A DNA stretch of 42,263 nt from Emmonsiellopsis sp. PD_33 (GCA_032988165.1 JANTQF010000310.1:1-42263), one strand, 5' to 3'. Counted from the stretch's first letter, positions 21,239 through 33,600 are shown. The notes: a model not told the origin generated them from the letters alone. Made by a program: numbers and translations.

Positions 21239-23198
21239 TTACGAGCTTTGGTCGTTGATAGGCTTCTCGGTACCGCCAACAACGCTCTTGCGACGAACAG
21301 CCTCCTCAATATACTCTGGCTTAAGTTGGCCGTTTTCATCATACCGATAAGGCTCGTTGACCGAAATGGAAACGACGTCAAAAATATTGCTAGATTTCTT
21401 GAAAATGTCGTCCATCTCTTCAAGAGAACGGTACCGAGTCTCGGGGAAGAAAAAGTACACGGTGGGGAAGATGAACGCATTTCTAAAACTTGTCAGCTAT
21501 TGTTCGCCCGGAAAGAATCAGAGATGTGTAATCTCACATGACTGCAAAGATAACATAGGTCTTGTACCCAATGGTGGAGAACGAGACCGGTGTGATCATG
21601 ACGACAAGGAAATTGAAAATCCAGTTAGCACTATAAATGCAAGTTAGTAAGGTTTCCAAGGCCTCTATCCGGAAAAATTATTGTATTACCTCGTCGACAG
21701 CGCGTTGGTCGGAGCGCGGATACGCAGCGGCACAATTTCAGCGGGATACAGCCATGTCATTCCAAGCCAACCGATGGCAAAGAAGGTGTTGAACACAAAA
21801 AGGAAAACTGCCTGTCCGATACCGGCTTGTTTCATATCCCGCTCCTCGAGGAGATGATTGCAAATGGCAAGGACCGCCATGGAGAGTGACATTCCCGCCG
21901 CCTAAGGGATAAATATATTAGCCGACAAAAATCTTGAATATTGAGGATCGGTGACTGGTTAACATACGCCGAAAAGCATGAGCTTGCGGCGCCCAACCGA
22001 CTCTATGATATACATCGGGATAAAGGCTGCCAGAAGATATTCGGTCCCGTTGCAAGCAGCCAACAATTTAGGGTAATTGTTCCCCGAGAGCCCGATTTGG
22101 TCGTATAGTTTTGGTGCCTTACAAACCTGTCAGCTTTCGATCAACAGCCTAACACGATACCTGGGGTCTCACGTAGTATGTGATAAGGTTGATACCAGAT
22201 ATTTGCTGGTACATTTGGTTGACATAGGCAAGTACAACTCTGTGGAATTCACGGTACTCGGACATCTTGAACAGACTCCTATACGTTCCCTGGGACATTT
22301 CCTTGACAGTAGCCTGGACGGCCCGGAATTCGGTCACGATGAAGGGGTCGTCACGAGGCTTCTCGTTAAGGTATTCAAGAACTTCGATCGCCTCATCTTC
22401 ATGGCCCTGCATGACAAGCCAACGTGGAGACTCGGGCAGGTTGAGAATAGTACCGAAAATAATCAAGGCAAAAAAGATCTGGAACGCCAGCGGGAATCGC
22501 CATGCCACTTCATTTTCTCCGATCCATGCGAAACCTGCGGTATGATTGTCAGCTAAGTACTTTCCGTTGTATTCTTCTGGCGAAGTTAACTAACCGTAGT
22601 TAATCCAGTAACTGATTGTGATGCCTGCTGTGATCAGCATGCCCTCCATCATGACTAACTTTCCACGCTCATGAGCTTGTGATGTCTCGGATTGCCATGT
22701 TGGCACGGTACTTGTGTTCATGCCGTTGCCCCAGCCGGTCACAATTCGGCCGAAGATGAATTGTGGCAGACTATACGAGGTACATTGTAGGAGAGCGCCG
22801 ATGGTCATAATAACAGATCCATAGAAGATGGTCTTGCGCCGACCTAGCGGATTCCCAACGAAGATAGTGAATATAGCGCCGAGGAAACAACCCAAGTTGT
22901 AAGCGGCGACGGCAATTCCTTGGTTTGTTGAGCGCTGGGCCTTCAGCGCGCCCTCAACCCCCTTGTCATTTATTTCCGGGAAATATTTGATGAAGGATGG
23001 CAGATCCAGCAGTCCGCCCGTTACACCCTGATCATAACCGAACAGCCTTTTCGCTTTCTATCAGCTATCGCCACGGAATATCTAGCATTTGTGCTCCCGG
23101 GAAAGACAAACTTACAAGAAATCGAGCCCAGCGATGAACCCGATAGCCAGATTGAGGTTCCGGCCCTTCAGGCCATAGTATTTGGGGATTCCAAACAT
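21239..23198 (-). CDS. MFS sugar transporter, second copy type
   Basis: Sugar/H+ symporter of the MFS sugar porter family. The model is complement join(21239-21482, 21538-21630, 21690-21901, 21968-22117, 22173-22534, 22595-23046, 23116-23198), 531 aa, with all splice phases consistent. Signatures: GFIAGLDFLLFGYDQGVTGGLLDLPSF in TM1; GNPLGRRKTIFYGS; FGRIVTGWGNGMNTSTVPTWQSE; LNLPESPRWLVMQG; VNQMYQQISGINLITYYAPKLYD in TM7; MYIIESVGRRKLMLFGA; WLGMTWLYPAEIVPLRIRAPTNALST; and FFFPETRYRSLEEMDDIF. The QQ(I/L)SGIN motif and GYDQGVTGG are typical of fungal hexose or quinate-type carriers; the substrate is not decidable. It is not a recent duplicate of the transporter at 16313: intron positions and residues differ throughout. 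A microexon is not needed, but seven exons is high for a gene of this size. Confidence 0.9.
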
Positions 23199-24439
23199 GG
23201 CGGCGATACACAACAACGAGGATGTGTATGTCAGCACTGCGCAGCAGGATTATCAAGTACGCAAGAGAAAAAAAAGGAGAAAAGAGCGGGGGAGAAATGT
23301 GGAATCGCCCGCGACCATATATAGCTGTCACAAAAGCCGAAAAACAAAAGCCCAAAGGGAGGAAACAGAGTTTATCCTTCCCCTTCCCTTCCCCGTGGGC
23401 CATACATTTCTCCAGATATCTCCAGACTCCAGGTTCTTTTTCGCGTTGGAATTAACAAAAAGGGCAATTCCGAGAACAAACTGGGTCCGCCCTCCCTCCC
23501 TTGGCACCAGCATATGCGAGGCAAGGGGTGGGATTCCCACATGTGGAGCCTGCCGACCCACGGATCGCCACGGCTTTTCTGGAGCCTCGCTGCCTCAGCT
23601 TTCAATATCAACTTTTACTTGCTGTCCGGACGCAGAAATCTGGGTCAGTGGCATGCAATCGGCATGTTGGCACAGGCTCAGGGATCCAGTTTTATTTTCC
23701 CGCGCTTTACGCCTTTGCCCTCTCTCTCCAAGTTCCAGAAATTACTTGTGGGTAAGGCGTGTGGCGATACAGCAAGATAGAGCGACAGGCGGAGGGAAAA
23801 CGTGGTATTCGTAGGTAAGCATGGGGGAAGAGAAAGGAACCACGCGACTGGCTGGTCTCCTTTAACTATGGGGTGGCAGATTGTCATCCTCCACGTCATG
23901 CAGGGAAGTTGGAACGAGCGGATGCTCGTCACTCATACAAGCTGCAACCTATCTCTTCCCTAGCTGTGAAAAAAATAACATGACGCGGAAAAGACCGACA
24001 CAGCTATACGGCGCCCTGACCCGAAGAATAAACCCTACCATATACTTCAACCACGGAAGAGAATGTTATTCTTCCAACCCGATGCGCTTCCTTCCCTTGG
24101 ATCCCCCCCGGCAAGGCGAATACCATCACGTCATCGCTCCGGGTACCTAAACCTTATTTGGCAAAGTTAACTTAAGGAGTTCCTATTTAAGGTTTGGCGT
24201 TGTCCCTGATCCAGCCCGAGGCGCTGCGGAAACGCCGAAGTTCAAATGCGGAGATAAAAAAAAAGAAGAAGAGAATGAGAGAGAGAGAGAGAGACAAAAC
24301 GAGCTAATAGTGAATATATAAAATAAGAAGCGGTAAGGGCTAACAATAATAAGGCTGGGGAGTCGTTATTAGTCACTTGATATCTGGTGAAGTACTTCGC
24401 GGCAAGGGCGCCCCTCCAAGCTCATTCCCACCCGTTGAT
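23199..24439. promoter_or_regulatory. Upstream region of the second transporter
   Basis: 1.2 kb with no convincing gene. Readable features are a 13-bp palindrome GTGGGATTCCCAC at 23528-23540, a CreA-type GTGGAG at 23543-23548, and a GA microsatellite at 24277-24294. There is also an imperfect inverted pair of AAACCTTA near 24150 and TAAGGTTT near 24188. The base composition changes from mixed to AT-richer around 24.2 kb, where the decayed island begins. Confidence 0.4.
24277..24294. repeat. GA dinucleotide microsatellite
   Basis: Nine uninterrupted GA units in the flank of the decayed island. Confidence 0.85.
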
Positions 24440-26240
24440 TATTTTATATCCTTCACCAGACTATTAGACAGTATACAAGGCATGCTTCCTTCGGAAAACA
24501 GAGTTGCGACGGCGGGCCGAAGAGTACTCTCAGTCAACAGCACTTGAGGTGCTCATCAGAACTTGTCATGATCTAGTCTCCTGGCCTTTGCAAGCTGGAA
24601 ATGGAACGCCATTCCACCCCCAAAGGGACCATCCCGCCGCCCACTGAGAAATACTACTTGCCCAACGAACATCCGCCCTTGACCAAACTGTGCGGTTCAA
24701 CTGCAAGAAACCTATGATACTGTTTGCACCTGTCAGGAGAATAAGTGACTGCCACACTAGTCAGCTCAGCTGAGTGCCGTCATCTCTGCGTTCAGGATGT
24801 TTACATTAATGAAGACCCTCCTAGAAACGGAAGAAAGTGAAACCCACAGCCAACTTACCCTGGATGCTGCAACATACTTGCACGATGGAAAGCCATAGTA
24901 CTTCTCAGAAGCCTTCAACCTCCGCGTCCTAGCAAAAAAGGCATATAGGGACTTCTACAAAGGGGAGATTGTTAGGTGGGATGACAACAAGACTGCAATC
25001 ATCATCCAAGGCGCAGAAATATACCTACAACAACTATATAACCCCATCAGGAAGCTCGTCACCACCACACAGGGACAATTATGTGACCTAATACATACCA
25101 GCCAAAGCTACCTAGAGCAATACTCAGCCGATGGGTTTCTAAACGGCCCGAGAGAGAATCGGCTCATGATGGGGACATTTTCGAAAACCATAAAGGCGTG
25201 GTTAGCCAGTCCGATACAGAACCAGATTCATTCTGTTGTTCACTACCCTATTCAGCATTAATGTCAGAGCGATCCAAGCCCCTATGACAGGACATTGAGA
25301 GCTGAGCGACGCGATCCTCTCGGCAAAAATTGGATTACCATAATTGAGTATACAGCTATCTGTCGAAAATCTCTGAACTTGTCTTCGACAGATGAAGTCC
25401 TGGGAAGAGAAGATGGACATGATCCCACAGACAAGAATGAAAAGCTGAAATATAATGCCGAACAACCGACCGGCTCAGTATTGGTCCAGGGTATCACGTC
25501 ATGATTCAACTTTTTACTCACCTACAACAGTCCAACAGCCAAGTGGCCAAGGTGATAGATGGGCAAGTGGTCATCAACCTCGATGCGAAGAGATTTATTC
25601 CAAGGGTTCACAAATTTCTACTCAACATAGCAGTTCTCACTGTGATGACCTTAGGCCTCCCAATGAGAGGTACCGAACTTCCCAAGCTCAAACATGCAAA
25701 CAGCTCAATGACACTACATAATATACTATTACACTTTGACCATTTGTTACTTCTTAGTGAATACAACAAGTATGAAGCAGTCAAAGGTGCACACATGGTT
25801 ATTTCCTGCTACCTACTACAGCAACTTGGCTCAATGGTAATAACCTATTTTTCAGAGCTAAAACCCCTTATGGATCTATGGATGTCACAAGAGTGCAATA
25901 ACATGCCAAACCAAGATAATATTCACCATCTCCTCAATCCATTATGGTTAACAACCCCCACTTATGCCCCATGGACAAGTTCTTCTGTTTCCTCACACAT
26001 GGGCTCTCTCACGGAGCATAAGCTTGGCATCAAGATCAAGCTTGCATGATGGCGACATATTGCAGATGCAATCTACCGAGCCTTCCTACGGGACAAAATA
26101 GAAGGGGAGACTTCGGAACACAGTCTTGAGACTGATACACACCACTACGCGTTGACAGCGGACATGCTGAGTAGAACGACGGATTTCACCCTGAGTGTGA
26201 GGACTTTCGGTGGCTGTTGTTAAAGGTGGTAAGAGCGGGC
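24440..26240 (+). pseudogene. Decayed ORF resembling the C-terminal region of fungal subtelomeric RecQ-type helicase ORFs
   Basis: Protein-like sequence runs along the + strand through several frames. From 24797 it reads about 33 codons, a TAG at 24896, then YFSEAFNLRVLAKKAYRDF and a long open run to TAA 25259. It stays open again to TGA 25502, then shifts frame. The next piece (25501-26049) contains FLLNIAVLTVMTLGLPMRGTELPKLKHANS, then a YNKYE segment, VISCYLLQQLGSM and, beyond TGA 26047, WRHIADAIYRAFL. The order RGTE..LRHSN, YHK, RYLP..VG, (Y/W)R.I..AI.R is, from memory, that of the conserved tail of fungal RecQ/TLH-type repeat helicases. It also resembles the R..K..HxxR layout of tyrosine recombinases. 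No helicase motifs are seen here, so only a fragment would remain. Sequence from 24480 to 24790 also reads as broken coding DNA (LRRRAEEYSQSTALEVLIRTC). The element type is inferred. Confidence 0.45.
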
Positions 26241-26249
26241 CAAGTTCTT

Positions 26250-28320
26250 CCAGCGCTGGATGATGAAGAGCTAGAATATGTGAGCAAGGCTGAGGAGACT
26301 TGTCTGGGGTTGTTGAATTGCTTGGTGCTTGGTTCTTCGTGCTTAGTGCTGTTTTGGGATGGATAAACCCAGCAGATTGAGACTCCATCATACAGACACT
26401 TCTACAGCATGGGTTGGAATATTCCCTTAGGTCCAATGGTTCTTCTTCATGTTCCATACAGTGACCCTAATACACTCTACGACTATTCTCTGTGAACCGA
26501 ACAGGGATGCGATTTCAAACAAAATGCCCGCCTGATACGCACACCTCAGATCCCTGAATCGCTTGCAACAAAACTTGTCCTGGCTCAGAATATTACCCCC
26601 TTTGAATATCTACCATCGTCTCTATTTATCCGGACGGGGAGGAGTGGATGGACGGCGAGTCTAGTACAAAGCCGGCAGAGGAACAGCCAGTCTTCTCCTT
26701 GGGACTCAATGCACAACAAATTGAACAAGACCCCTGAGCCCCCTAGGCTCAATCCTTCAAAGGCTCTCTGGCCTGGCGGCCCCGGATCTTCGCCATGTGA
26801 GTCTGTTGTTCTCACAACTGCCTCCCCCTTCACAAATGTCCAAATGTTTCAAGGATAGGGAAGAGATCAAGCTAACAAGGTTATATAGACACCATCATCA
26901 TGTCCTCAAACACGAAGCTGCCAGTCCTGGCCCAGAAGCTCAAAGAGGTCTGTGTGTGCTGTTGCACTACTGTCTTGCCATTTACCATGATGGGACCATG
27001 CACGCCCACCCCTGAGGGATGCTGCGCTCATTGCGGACGGGATCATAGATGCGCTCAGGTGGGTTAGGCATTCATGCTGTAGCAGTGTATTTACTGACTC
27101 TAGTGTAGGTGCCAGAGAGATATCAGGACTGTTTGGAGTTGATTTTGTGGACTGCGTCGCTTTTCTGGGGTCATCGACAGGACTGGCGGGTTTATCAGGG
27201 TCTCCATGCACTGGATATACTCAACCTGATGGACGATGTCTTCAGCTTTTTCGGCAGTGCGGAATCAGAGCCCTTTGCCCCCGTCGTCGCGCCTGTGGAG
27301 CTACCCCCTGCCCCCGTTGCTTCGCCTCCTACGCCCCCTGCCCCCGCTCCCGGCCTAGTTACCTTGGTACCGCCGACTACTCAAGTCCACACTGCTCAGT
27401 TTACAGAAGAGTAAAAATATCCTGAAAGGAGAACTAGGCCCCAAGTGGCCGGCGCATTTCAACTCAATTAGAGATCTGAAAAATGGAAAAAAGAAAGCTT
27501 GTCAAATTTCTACTCGACCCCGAGCCACCTGCGCACTAATTGACAATTTGCTTTAGAGGAATGACATATCCCGTTGCAATGACGTCCGACAATTGGCTGC
27601 TTACTTTGAAGAATCTCCGCCTCCCTAGAATTGACATTGATGCGGTTTGTGAGGCCTGGGAACTTGATGGATCAATCAATTTGCCTCTGTTCGAGTGGGT
27701 GTTTAGTTTGGCCGCAAGTGATATCCCGGAGCAGGTCAATACCATTGCAAAGATCACAGCCAGAGAGTGGGATATGTACTCATTCCACCAACGCAAAGAT
27801 CAGAAGGCATGGGGCTGGCTATGGTCTATGCTACATGGGGTCATTCAACAGATAGTCTGACAAGACCCAGTGTACTATGTATGGTACGTTGCTCTCCGCC
27901 CTGACTGCCAGACCCATCTCATCTCATACCTGTACTATGCTAAATATGCAAAGCCAGGAGACAGTATGTTCTTCTAGCATATCAATGTCAATGTCAAGCG
28001 CCTTGCGGAAGAAAACCATGGAGCAAGCAAATATGATCTAAAGGTCTGTTAGCCTCACTGATGAAAATCATTCAAATTGTATGACCATCATCCCTGGAAT
28101 GCACAACCATACTGAGGAATGGAACACCCAGCTTCGCAAAAAGGGATTTCCACATGGAGGGAAGGTTCAGGAAGCCAATTCACAAATGCTTATAGATGAA
28201 GACCTGAGTGATTTCTATACTGAATGGACCACTGTTCCCTGCAAGGCAGGAGATGCTTGAATCATGATGCCGCACATTCTACATGGGAGCACCAGCCCTA
28301 CAATGATAGAGCACCTCTGA
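26250..28320 (+). pseudogene. Broken multi-exon gene of the fungal TET/JBP-like 2OG-Fe(II) dioxygenase type
   Basis: Exon-like blocks: (about 26496)-26796, 26889-27058, 27109-27410 and 27557-28320. Three introns (GTGAGT..GCTAAC..TAG; GTGGGT..CTGAC..TAG; GTAAAA..TTTAG) join them in phase. The joins rebuild GPGSSPYTIIMSSNTKLP, then a Cys-rich zinc-binding-like part (VCVCCC, PCTPTPEGCCAHCGRDHRC), CLELILWTASLFWGHRQDW and a Pro-rich linker. The last block has NLRLPRIDIDAVCEAW, AREWDMYSFHQRKD, ALRPDCQ, YYAKYAKPGD, then HINVN where the family has HID, then CMTIIPGMHNH and, near the end, VPCKAGD..LHGS with the distal His (28282). Damage: TGA 27858, TAG 27975, a frameshift near 28035, TAA 28039 and TGA 28258. 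Upstream, TAA 26364 and TGA 26493 interrupt the same frame. Family identity is from motif memory; loss of function is seen directly. Confidence 0.55.
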
Positions 28321-30641
28321 CTTTTTTCGGTTGGAAGGGGAAAATTCTTGATTTTTGTTCACAGGCTTGACTGATGTATATCTGTTTTCTATTTCTTCTG
28401 TTGGGGCTTTTTAGGCATAAGGTGCAAAAAAAATGACACCTTCCAACTATTATGTGTCTATCATAGTATGTGAATTAACTGATGCAATCAATGCAATACA
28501 TACCTATCCAACTATTTCTGTATGCAGATAGTAATGCAACAAGACCACTTAAATCAAGTATATCCATAGATAGACATTCTATTCCCCTTCACTACTCTAT
28601 ACTCTATATTAATACTCCTGGCCTACAAGAAGTTTTCTTTCCCTTTTCTAAAAAACAATAAAATGCCTTTTTTATTTATTTATTACATGGCCTACTTCCC
28701 ATATATATCTAAGTATAGATAAATCTATACCTTCAGCTGCTATCCATCTGTCCCGTCTCCTCCTCTCTCTCCTCTTGGCCCTGATGGTTGGAGGCTGAAG
28801 GTTTAAGCTGTGGATTATATAGAAATATAGATAAAATCTGGATATATTACAGTAACTAACCTGTAACTCCTTACACTCCACTCCCTCTGTATACTAAGCT
28901 AAGCTTGAGTCTGGGATGTCTTCATACAGGTGAAGGGTTTTTTTTTTGTTTTGTTTTGTGGGAAAGGGGGGGGTAGTTTATATCCAGCTCCTAGCTCCTG
29001 ATTCCTGGTTAGAGATTGATTGTGTGGTATGCTATGCTGCTGTTATGAATGGCTGGGTGTGTATGGTTAGTTATGAATTGATTGTGGGTAGGTATGTAAG
29101 TAGATAAGAAAGAGATATCCATTGATCTATCTACTCATCTTGGATGGAGGGGACCTCGGGAGGGGAGGTGGATATAGATATTATCCTGAGAGTATGAATA
29201 TATGGATTGAGGAATGAATGGATGGAATGAGTATTACCATTCATTATGTATATATGTATGGAGACATCCTTCATGTTGGATTGCATTGCATTGCATTGCT
29301 ACATATCATCATGACTTTGATTTGATTTGATTCGATTAATTCACAAAGAGGGAAAAGGAAACAAGAAAAAAAAGAAGAAACTTCATATGAAATAGGAAGG
29401 AAACAGGGCTTGGTTGGCTAGATGCTGGGGAAAGGGGAAATACAGAAAAAATCATCACTGAGAAATAACTAACTAAACTAGAACACCCAACCTCGCTCCC
29501 CCCTCTCCCTCTCCTAGCTAGCTAACTGACACAATTGGGGCGGGCAGGGTTCTTTTCCTTCGCGTTCTGGTTCTGGTTCTGGTCCTGGTGGGGTTCATGA
29601 AATGAAAGAGAAAGGAAAGGAAAAATGAGGTTATGGGTACATCTAATCTAGATGAAACTGAACTCAAGGAGAAGGAAAAATTGAAAACATGGGAAGAATC
29701 TGGGTCGTGGTACATGGATAGATTTGCGTTGTCGAGATAGGAAATAGAAAGAAGCTCGACGGGTTAATGCAATGGGGGGAGGAAAAGAGAAATCGAAATC
29801 ATATCAGCTTCAAAGGAAAGGGAAAGGAAAGGGGGGGAAAGATTCGACAAAAAAGCCATGTTAAGCACAAATACAAGAACTGAAGGTGATCAAGATCAAG
29901 TCAATCAAACCAAATCGAATCAAGCGGGTCAAAAGGTCAAAAGGTCAAAACAATCGAGGGTTTGAATAATAAAAAAGAAAACATTCCACTACCATCCATC
30001 ATCCATAATGATAAGTCCGTGTCAAGGTAGAAGAATTTCTGCTTGTGTGAACGAATCTGCATGCGAGAAATGACGATACGCTGGCATATCGCCCCATGCG
30101 GAATTCGGATTTAAGGATCGAAATGAACATGGAGTCATCTTTCTCGTTTCGTTTCGTCAATCCAATAGCGAGTCGTCAACAGAAAGGTGCTGGCACGGGT
30201 GGTATCAAAGCCAAGAAACAAGACAAGCCATATGCAAGATATCATATGAAGGTCGACACCGAAAGCGCACAGGAAATGCAACAAAATCGTAAGATCGGAT
30301 ATCACTATCATGTTACTTTCCGGACCAGTCAAAAATAGCAACAAAATATGTCGCATGTGCATCAAAGAGTAGAAAAAATGGTCACGGCTTTCGTCTATTT
30401 GTACCAAGACGCCTAAATCGTAATATGCATCGTTGAACGCGTGTCAGAGAAAAAGGATGCCAAAAGTATTGGTGATGGTGGTAGTGGCTAGGTATTTCTT
30501 CTTCCCCCCTTCCCTCCCAGCTTCGAAGGCCGTTATTCGTGAATCGTTGCTCGTCGTAACGGTGTTTGTACAAGTCCGAAATAAAATAAAAACACACTTG
30601 GGAATTTTTTCGGCAGGGGAAGTATCCAGGCTGTCTGGAGT
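28321..30641. other. 2.3-kb gene-free region 3' of the PUF4-type gene
   Basis: No credible ORF. It contains AT-rich tracts (28430-28900), GCATT repeats (about 29283-29298), three exact GGTCAAAA units at 29927-29950, GGAAA-rich tracts (29800-29840) and TATGTATATATGTATGG near 29247. The right-hand part is presumably the long 3' UTR of the PUF gene, which is transcribed leftward. No tRNA or other RNA gene was recognised. Confidence 0.5.
29927..29950. repeat. Three tandem GGTCAAAA units
   Basis: Exact 8-bp tandem repeat, three copies, in the downstream flank of the PUF4-type gene. Confidence 0.85.
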
Positions 30642-33600
30642 CTATCCGTAAAATGGGAATCCCTGAGGCGGGAAGCCGTTCACCACCTGCTGAGGAATAG
30701 GCGAGTAAATGGTTGTGCCATTTTCCTCGTTGCTAGTCGTCACTGCAGCCGCACCCGGCCCGTCAGAATGCTGCGGGTACTGGCTGGCAGCGGTTGGAAA
30801 AGAGTGGATCTGTTGGTACACATTGGTCATGTCATTGGGGGTGATTTGGCCGCTCGAGGTTTGAGACTCCAAGCTCATCATCTTCCCAGCAATTCGGCGG
30901 CCATGGGCGGTTTGGCGAATTGCAGGTAGGATCGGGCGGATGGCATCGAGAAGTTTAACGCGGCTGTCTGGGTCGGCAAAGTCCATGGCGGTCTGAACAA
31001 CATAGTTTGCAAAGGAGTCCTTGAGCATTTTGTCAAGTTCAACAGGAGCCAACATCTCTTCAATCAATGCAGCACGAGATTGCAAGTCTGCAGTCCGGAT
31101 ACATTTCTCAATCACATTGGAACTGAATTTCTGCTTCGACAGGGCTGGGATGTTCCCGCGGAAGGATCGGCAGATGGGCTCGATGAAGTGAGGCTCATTG
31201 AGATCCAGAATGTATTGGACGACATAGTTTCCAAAAGGATCCTGCACCAAAGTAAAAGCGTTATTGGTAATCTGGTCGATCAAGCGAGCGCGCTGTTCAC
31301 CAGATGCATGGTCAATGCAGCGTTGTAGAACACAGCACCCGTGGCGGTGAGTACCGACTTTGACACAGCTTCTCCCAACGGCATCGTAGATGAACTGGGC
31401 GTCGGTGGCGGAAAGACGGTTCAAACATTTCTGAATGACGTGGTTGCCATTCAAATCCTGGACAAGTTCAACGACACAATCCTTGAGGGCGTTGATCACA
31501 GTCAGCGTCTGTTCGGGTGTAGAAATGAATTCAATCATCTTCTGCAAAGCGCGAGTTCCATGCTGATTCAGGGCGATTTTGACAAGTTGTGGTGCGGCGT
31601 TATTAATCAGGGCAGTACGCTGTTCGTCGTTGGAGTATTCAAGCAGCTTCTGGCAGAGGTAATTCCCAAAAGGATCGGTCATAAGCTCCACGACATGGTG
31701 GTGAGTCTCCAAAAAGATCAACTGCACATGGGCAGGATTCTGCTCCTCAAGCTTTCGCTGCAAATACCGGCAGCCATGCTGGTCCTTGCACAAAGTATAC
31801 AAATCGCCCTGGTAGTTCTCAAGAGGAACATTGGAGAAGCGAGAAAACTGAGACTCGCCCTCTCCACTGCGGCGGTTCTGTCTGCCCGGACTAAAGGGTG
31901 CGTAGCCGGCGGGGGTATACGAGCTGTATGGCGTCTGGAAGTTCTGAGGCTGGTGGCCGTTGGTCTGGACCGGGCTGGCGAGGAAGGCTGGCACGCCATA
32001 TCCATATGAGTTCGCACCCGAAACTGCAGTTGGGGACATCAACTGGGGACCAAATGGAGCCGCGCTAGCCTGTAGGACAGACTGGAGTGGCTGGACAGCA
32101 AAAGATCGGTCATCACGCTCAGGAGACAAGGGAGAGGTAGGAGTCTCGATCCCATGGTTGGTGTGAGGTGTAGCGGGAATTCGGCTAACACTGGCGCTGT
32201 GTGCATGCGATTTTGGTGGAGTGACGGCATTATAGCCGTTTGTCTTTGCAGTCGGAATGTCGTTGGTAGAATATGACATCTGAAGGGATGTGGGACGAGA
32301 GTGCGCCGTATTGGAAGCATAGCCGTTGGTAGTCGCAGCGTAAAGCCCCTGGGCAGCAGCGAAAGTGGAAAACCCGGGCTCCAATGAGTTTCGATGTACC
32401 TGGCGAGTGTTTGACTCGTTGCCAGGCGAGAACGCAGTAGAATTCTTGTCCATCTGGTCTAGATGAGCCATATTCAGGGAGTTATGCGGCAAGCTCTGGT
32501 GGGATGCATGGTGCCGCGGGTTGTAGGCTTCCGGAGGCCCAGGAGTGCGGGAGTTGGCCAAGTCCAAGGCTGCAGAATTGGCAGACAACGAGAGCAAACC
32601 AGTGTTATCGTCACGACGAATCAAAGTTGGGAACTTGTTGTCATCCGGATCTGTCATCTTGAAGTAAGTGCTCACGTCTGGAGTCGGCATGCGGTCTTCG
32701 TCCTTTGGCTCCCGCTTTTCTTCGTCCTCGCCAAAAGCAAACTTTGCAGACTGGAAGGGATTAAGGCCAAGAGACCTAGGAAAGCCGTTTGTTGCAGTTG
32801 CGGTGGTCGAATGAGCTTGGGAAGCAAAGGTGGAGGTAGGCATGGAAAAGCGGTTCATACTGAGAGCTTAGTCAGTAGGTGAATGAAGTGAGTTGAGTCC
32901 GAGCAATGCAAAGTGAATGACAAGGTATATGTTAAATCTCACGCGTAACAAATGCAAGGATAAGCAAAATCAATGCTGAAGAATCATTAATAAATGCAGT
33001 ACTTACGACATTCCTCGCTGCAAGGTAGGGAAGGGCTCTGGGAGGTACTCTTCCTCTGAGTTCCGACGCGAACCAAGCATCGAATGGGGACCAGACTGAT
33101 TTGGTGTGGCAATAGACGTTGGCTGCGTAGGAGGAGACAAAACTGCTGGAGACAAGACCTGGGAATTAAACAGGTTGAAACCAGTAGGTGCGGTAGCACT
33201 CGACGTCGAGAAACGAGTAGGGCGAGAGAATGCGGTTGGGAAGCCGTTGTTTTCGCGGTACTCTGGAGGAGTGGTAGGCTCACTGACGGGGCCGGCCAGG
33301 GTGGTCTGCGCGAGCTCTCTGTTAAGCTGCTCGAGTTCTTCCTTCTCCTTTGCTTCGAGACGCATCATGTCCAGCTCAAATCTCCTGCGGTGCTCGCGCA
33401 TCTGCTCCAATTGGAGCTTCTTTTTCTCGAGCTATAAGATGGTGAGCTTGCTGGTCAACTAGAAGACGGGTATAGCAAGGACGGGTAATGTAGACAAGCA
33501 AGAATAGATAAAATGACAGAAGGGACAGAGTGTTGCAGGTTGCAGAAGGAGAAGAGAGAGGAGGAAGTCGAGGTTGAGGATGAGGTTGAGACTCACCAGC

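Noticed and set aside
26906..27211. - strand open frame of 101 aa in the island
   Set aside because: It is antisense to the Cys-rich exons, whose + strand frames join in phase through consensus introns.
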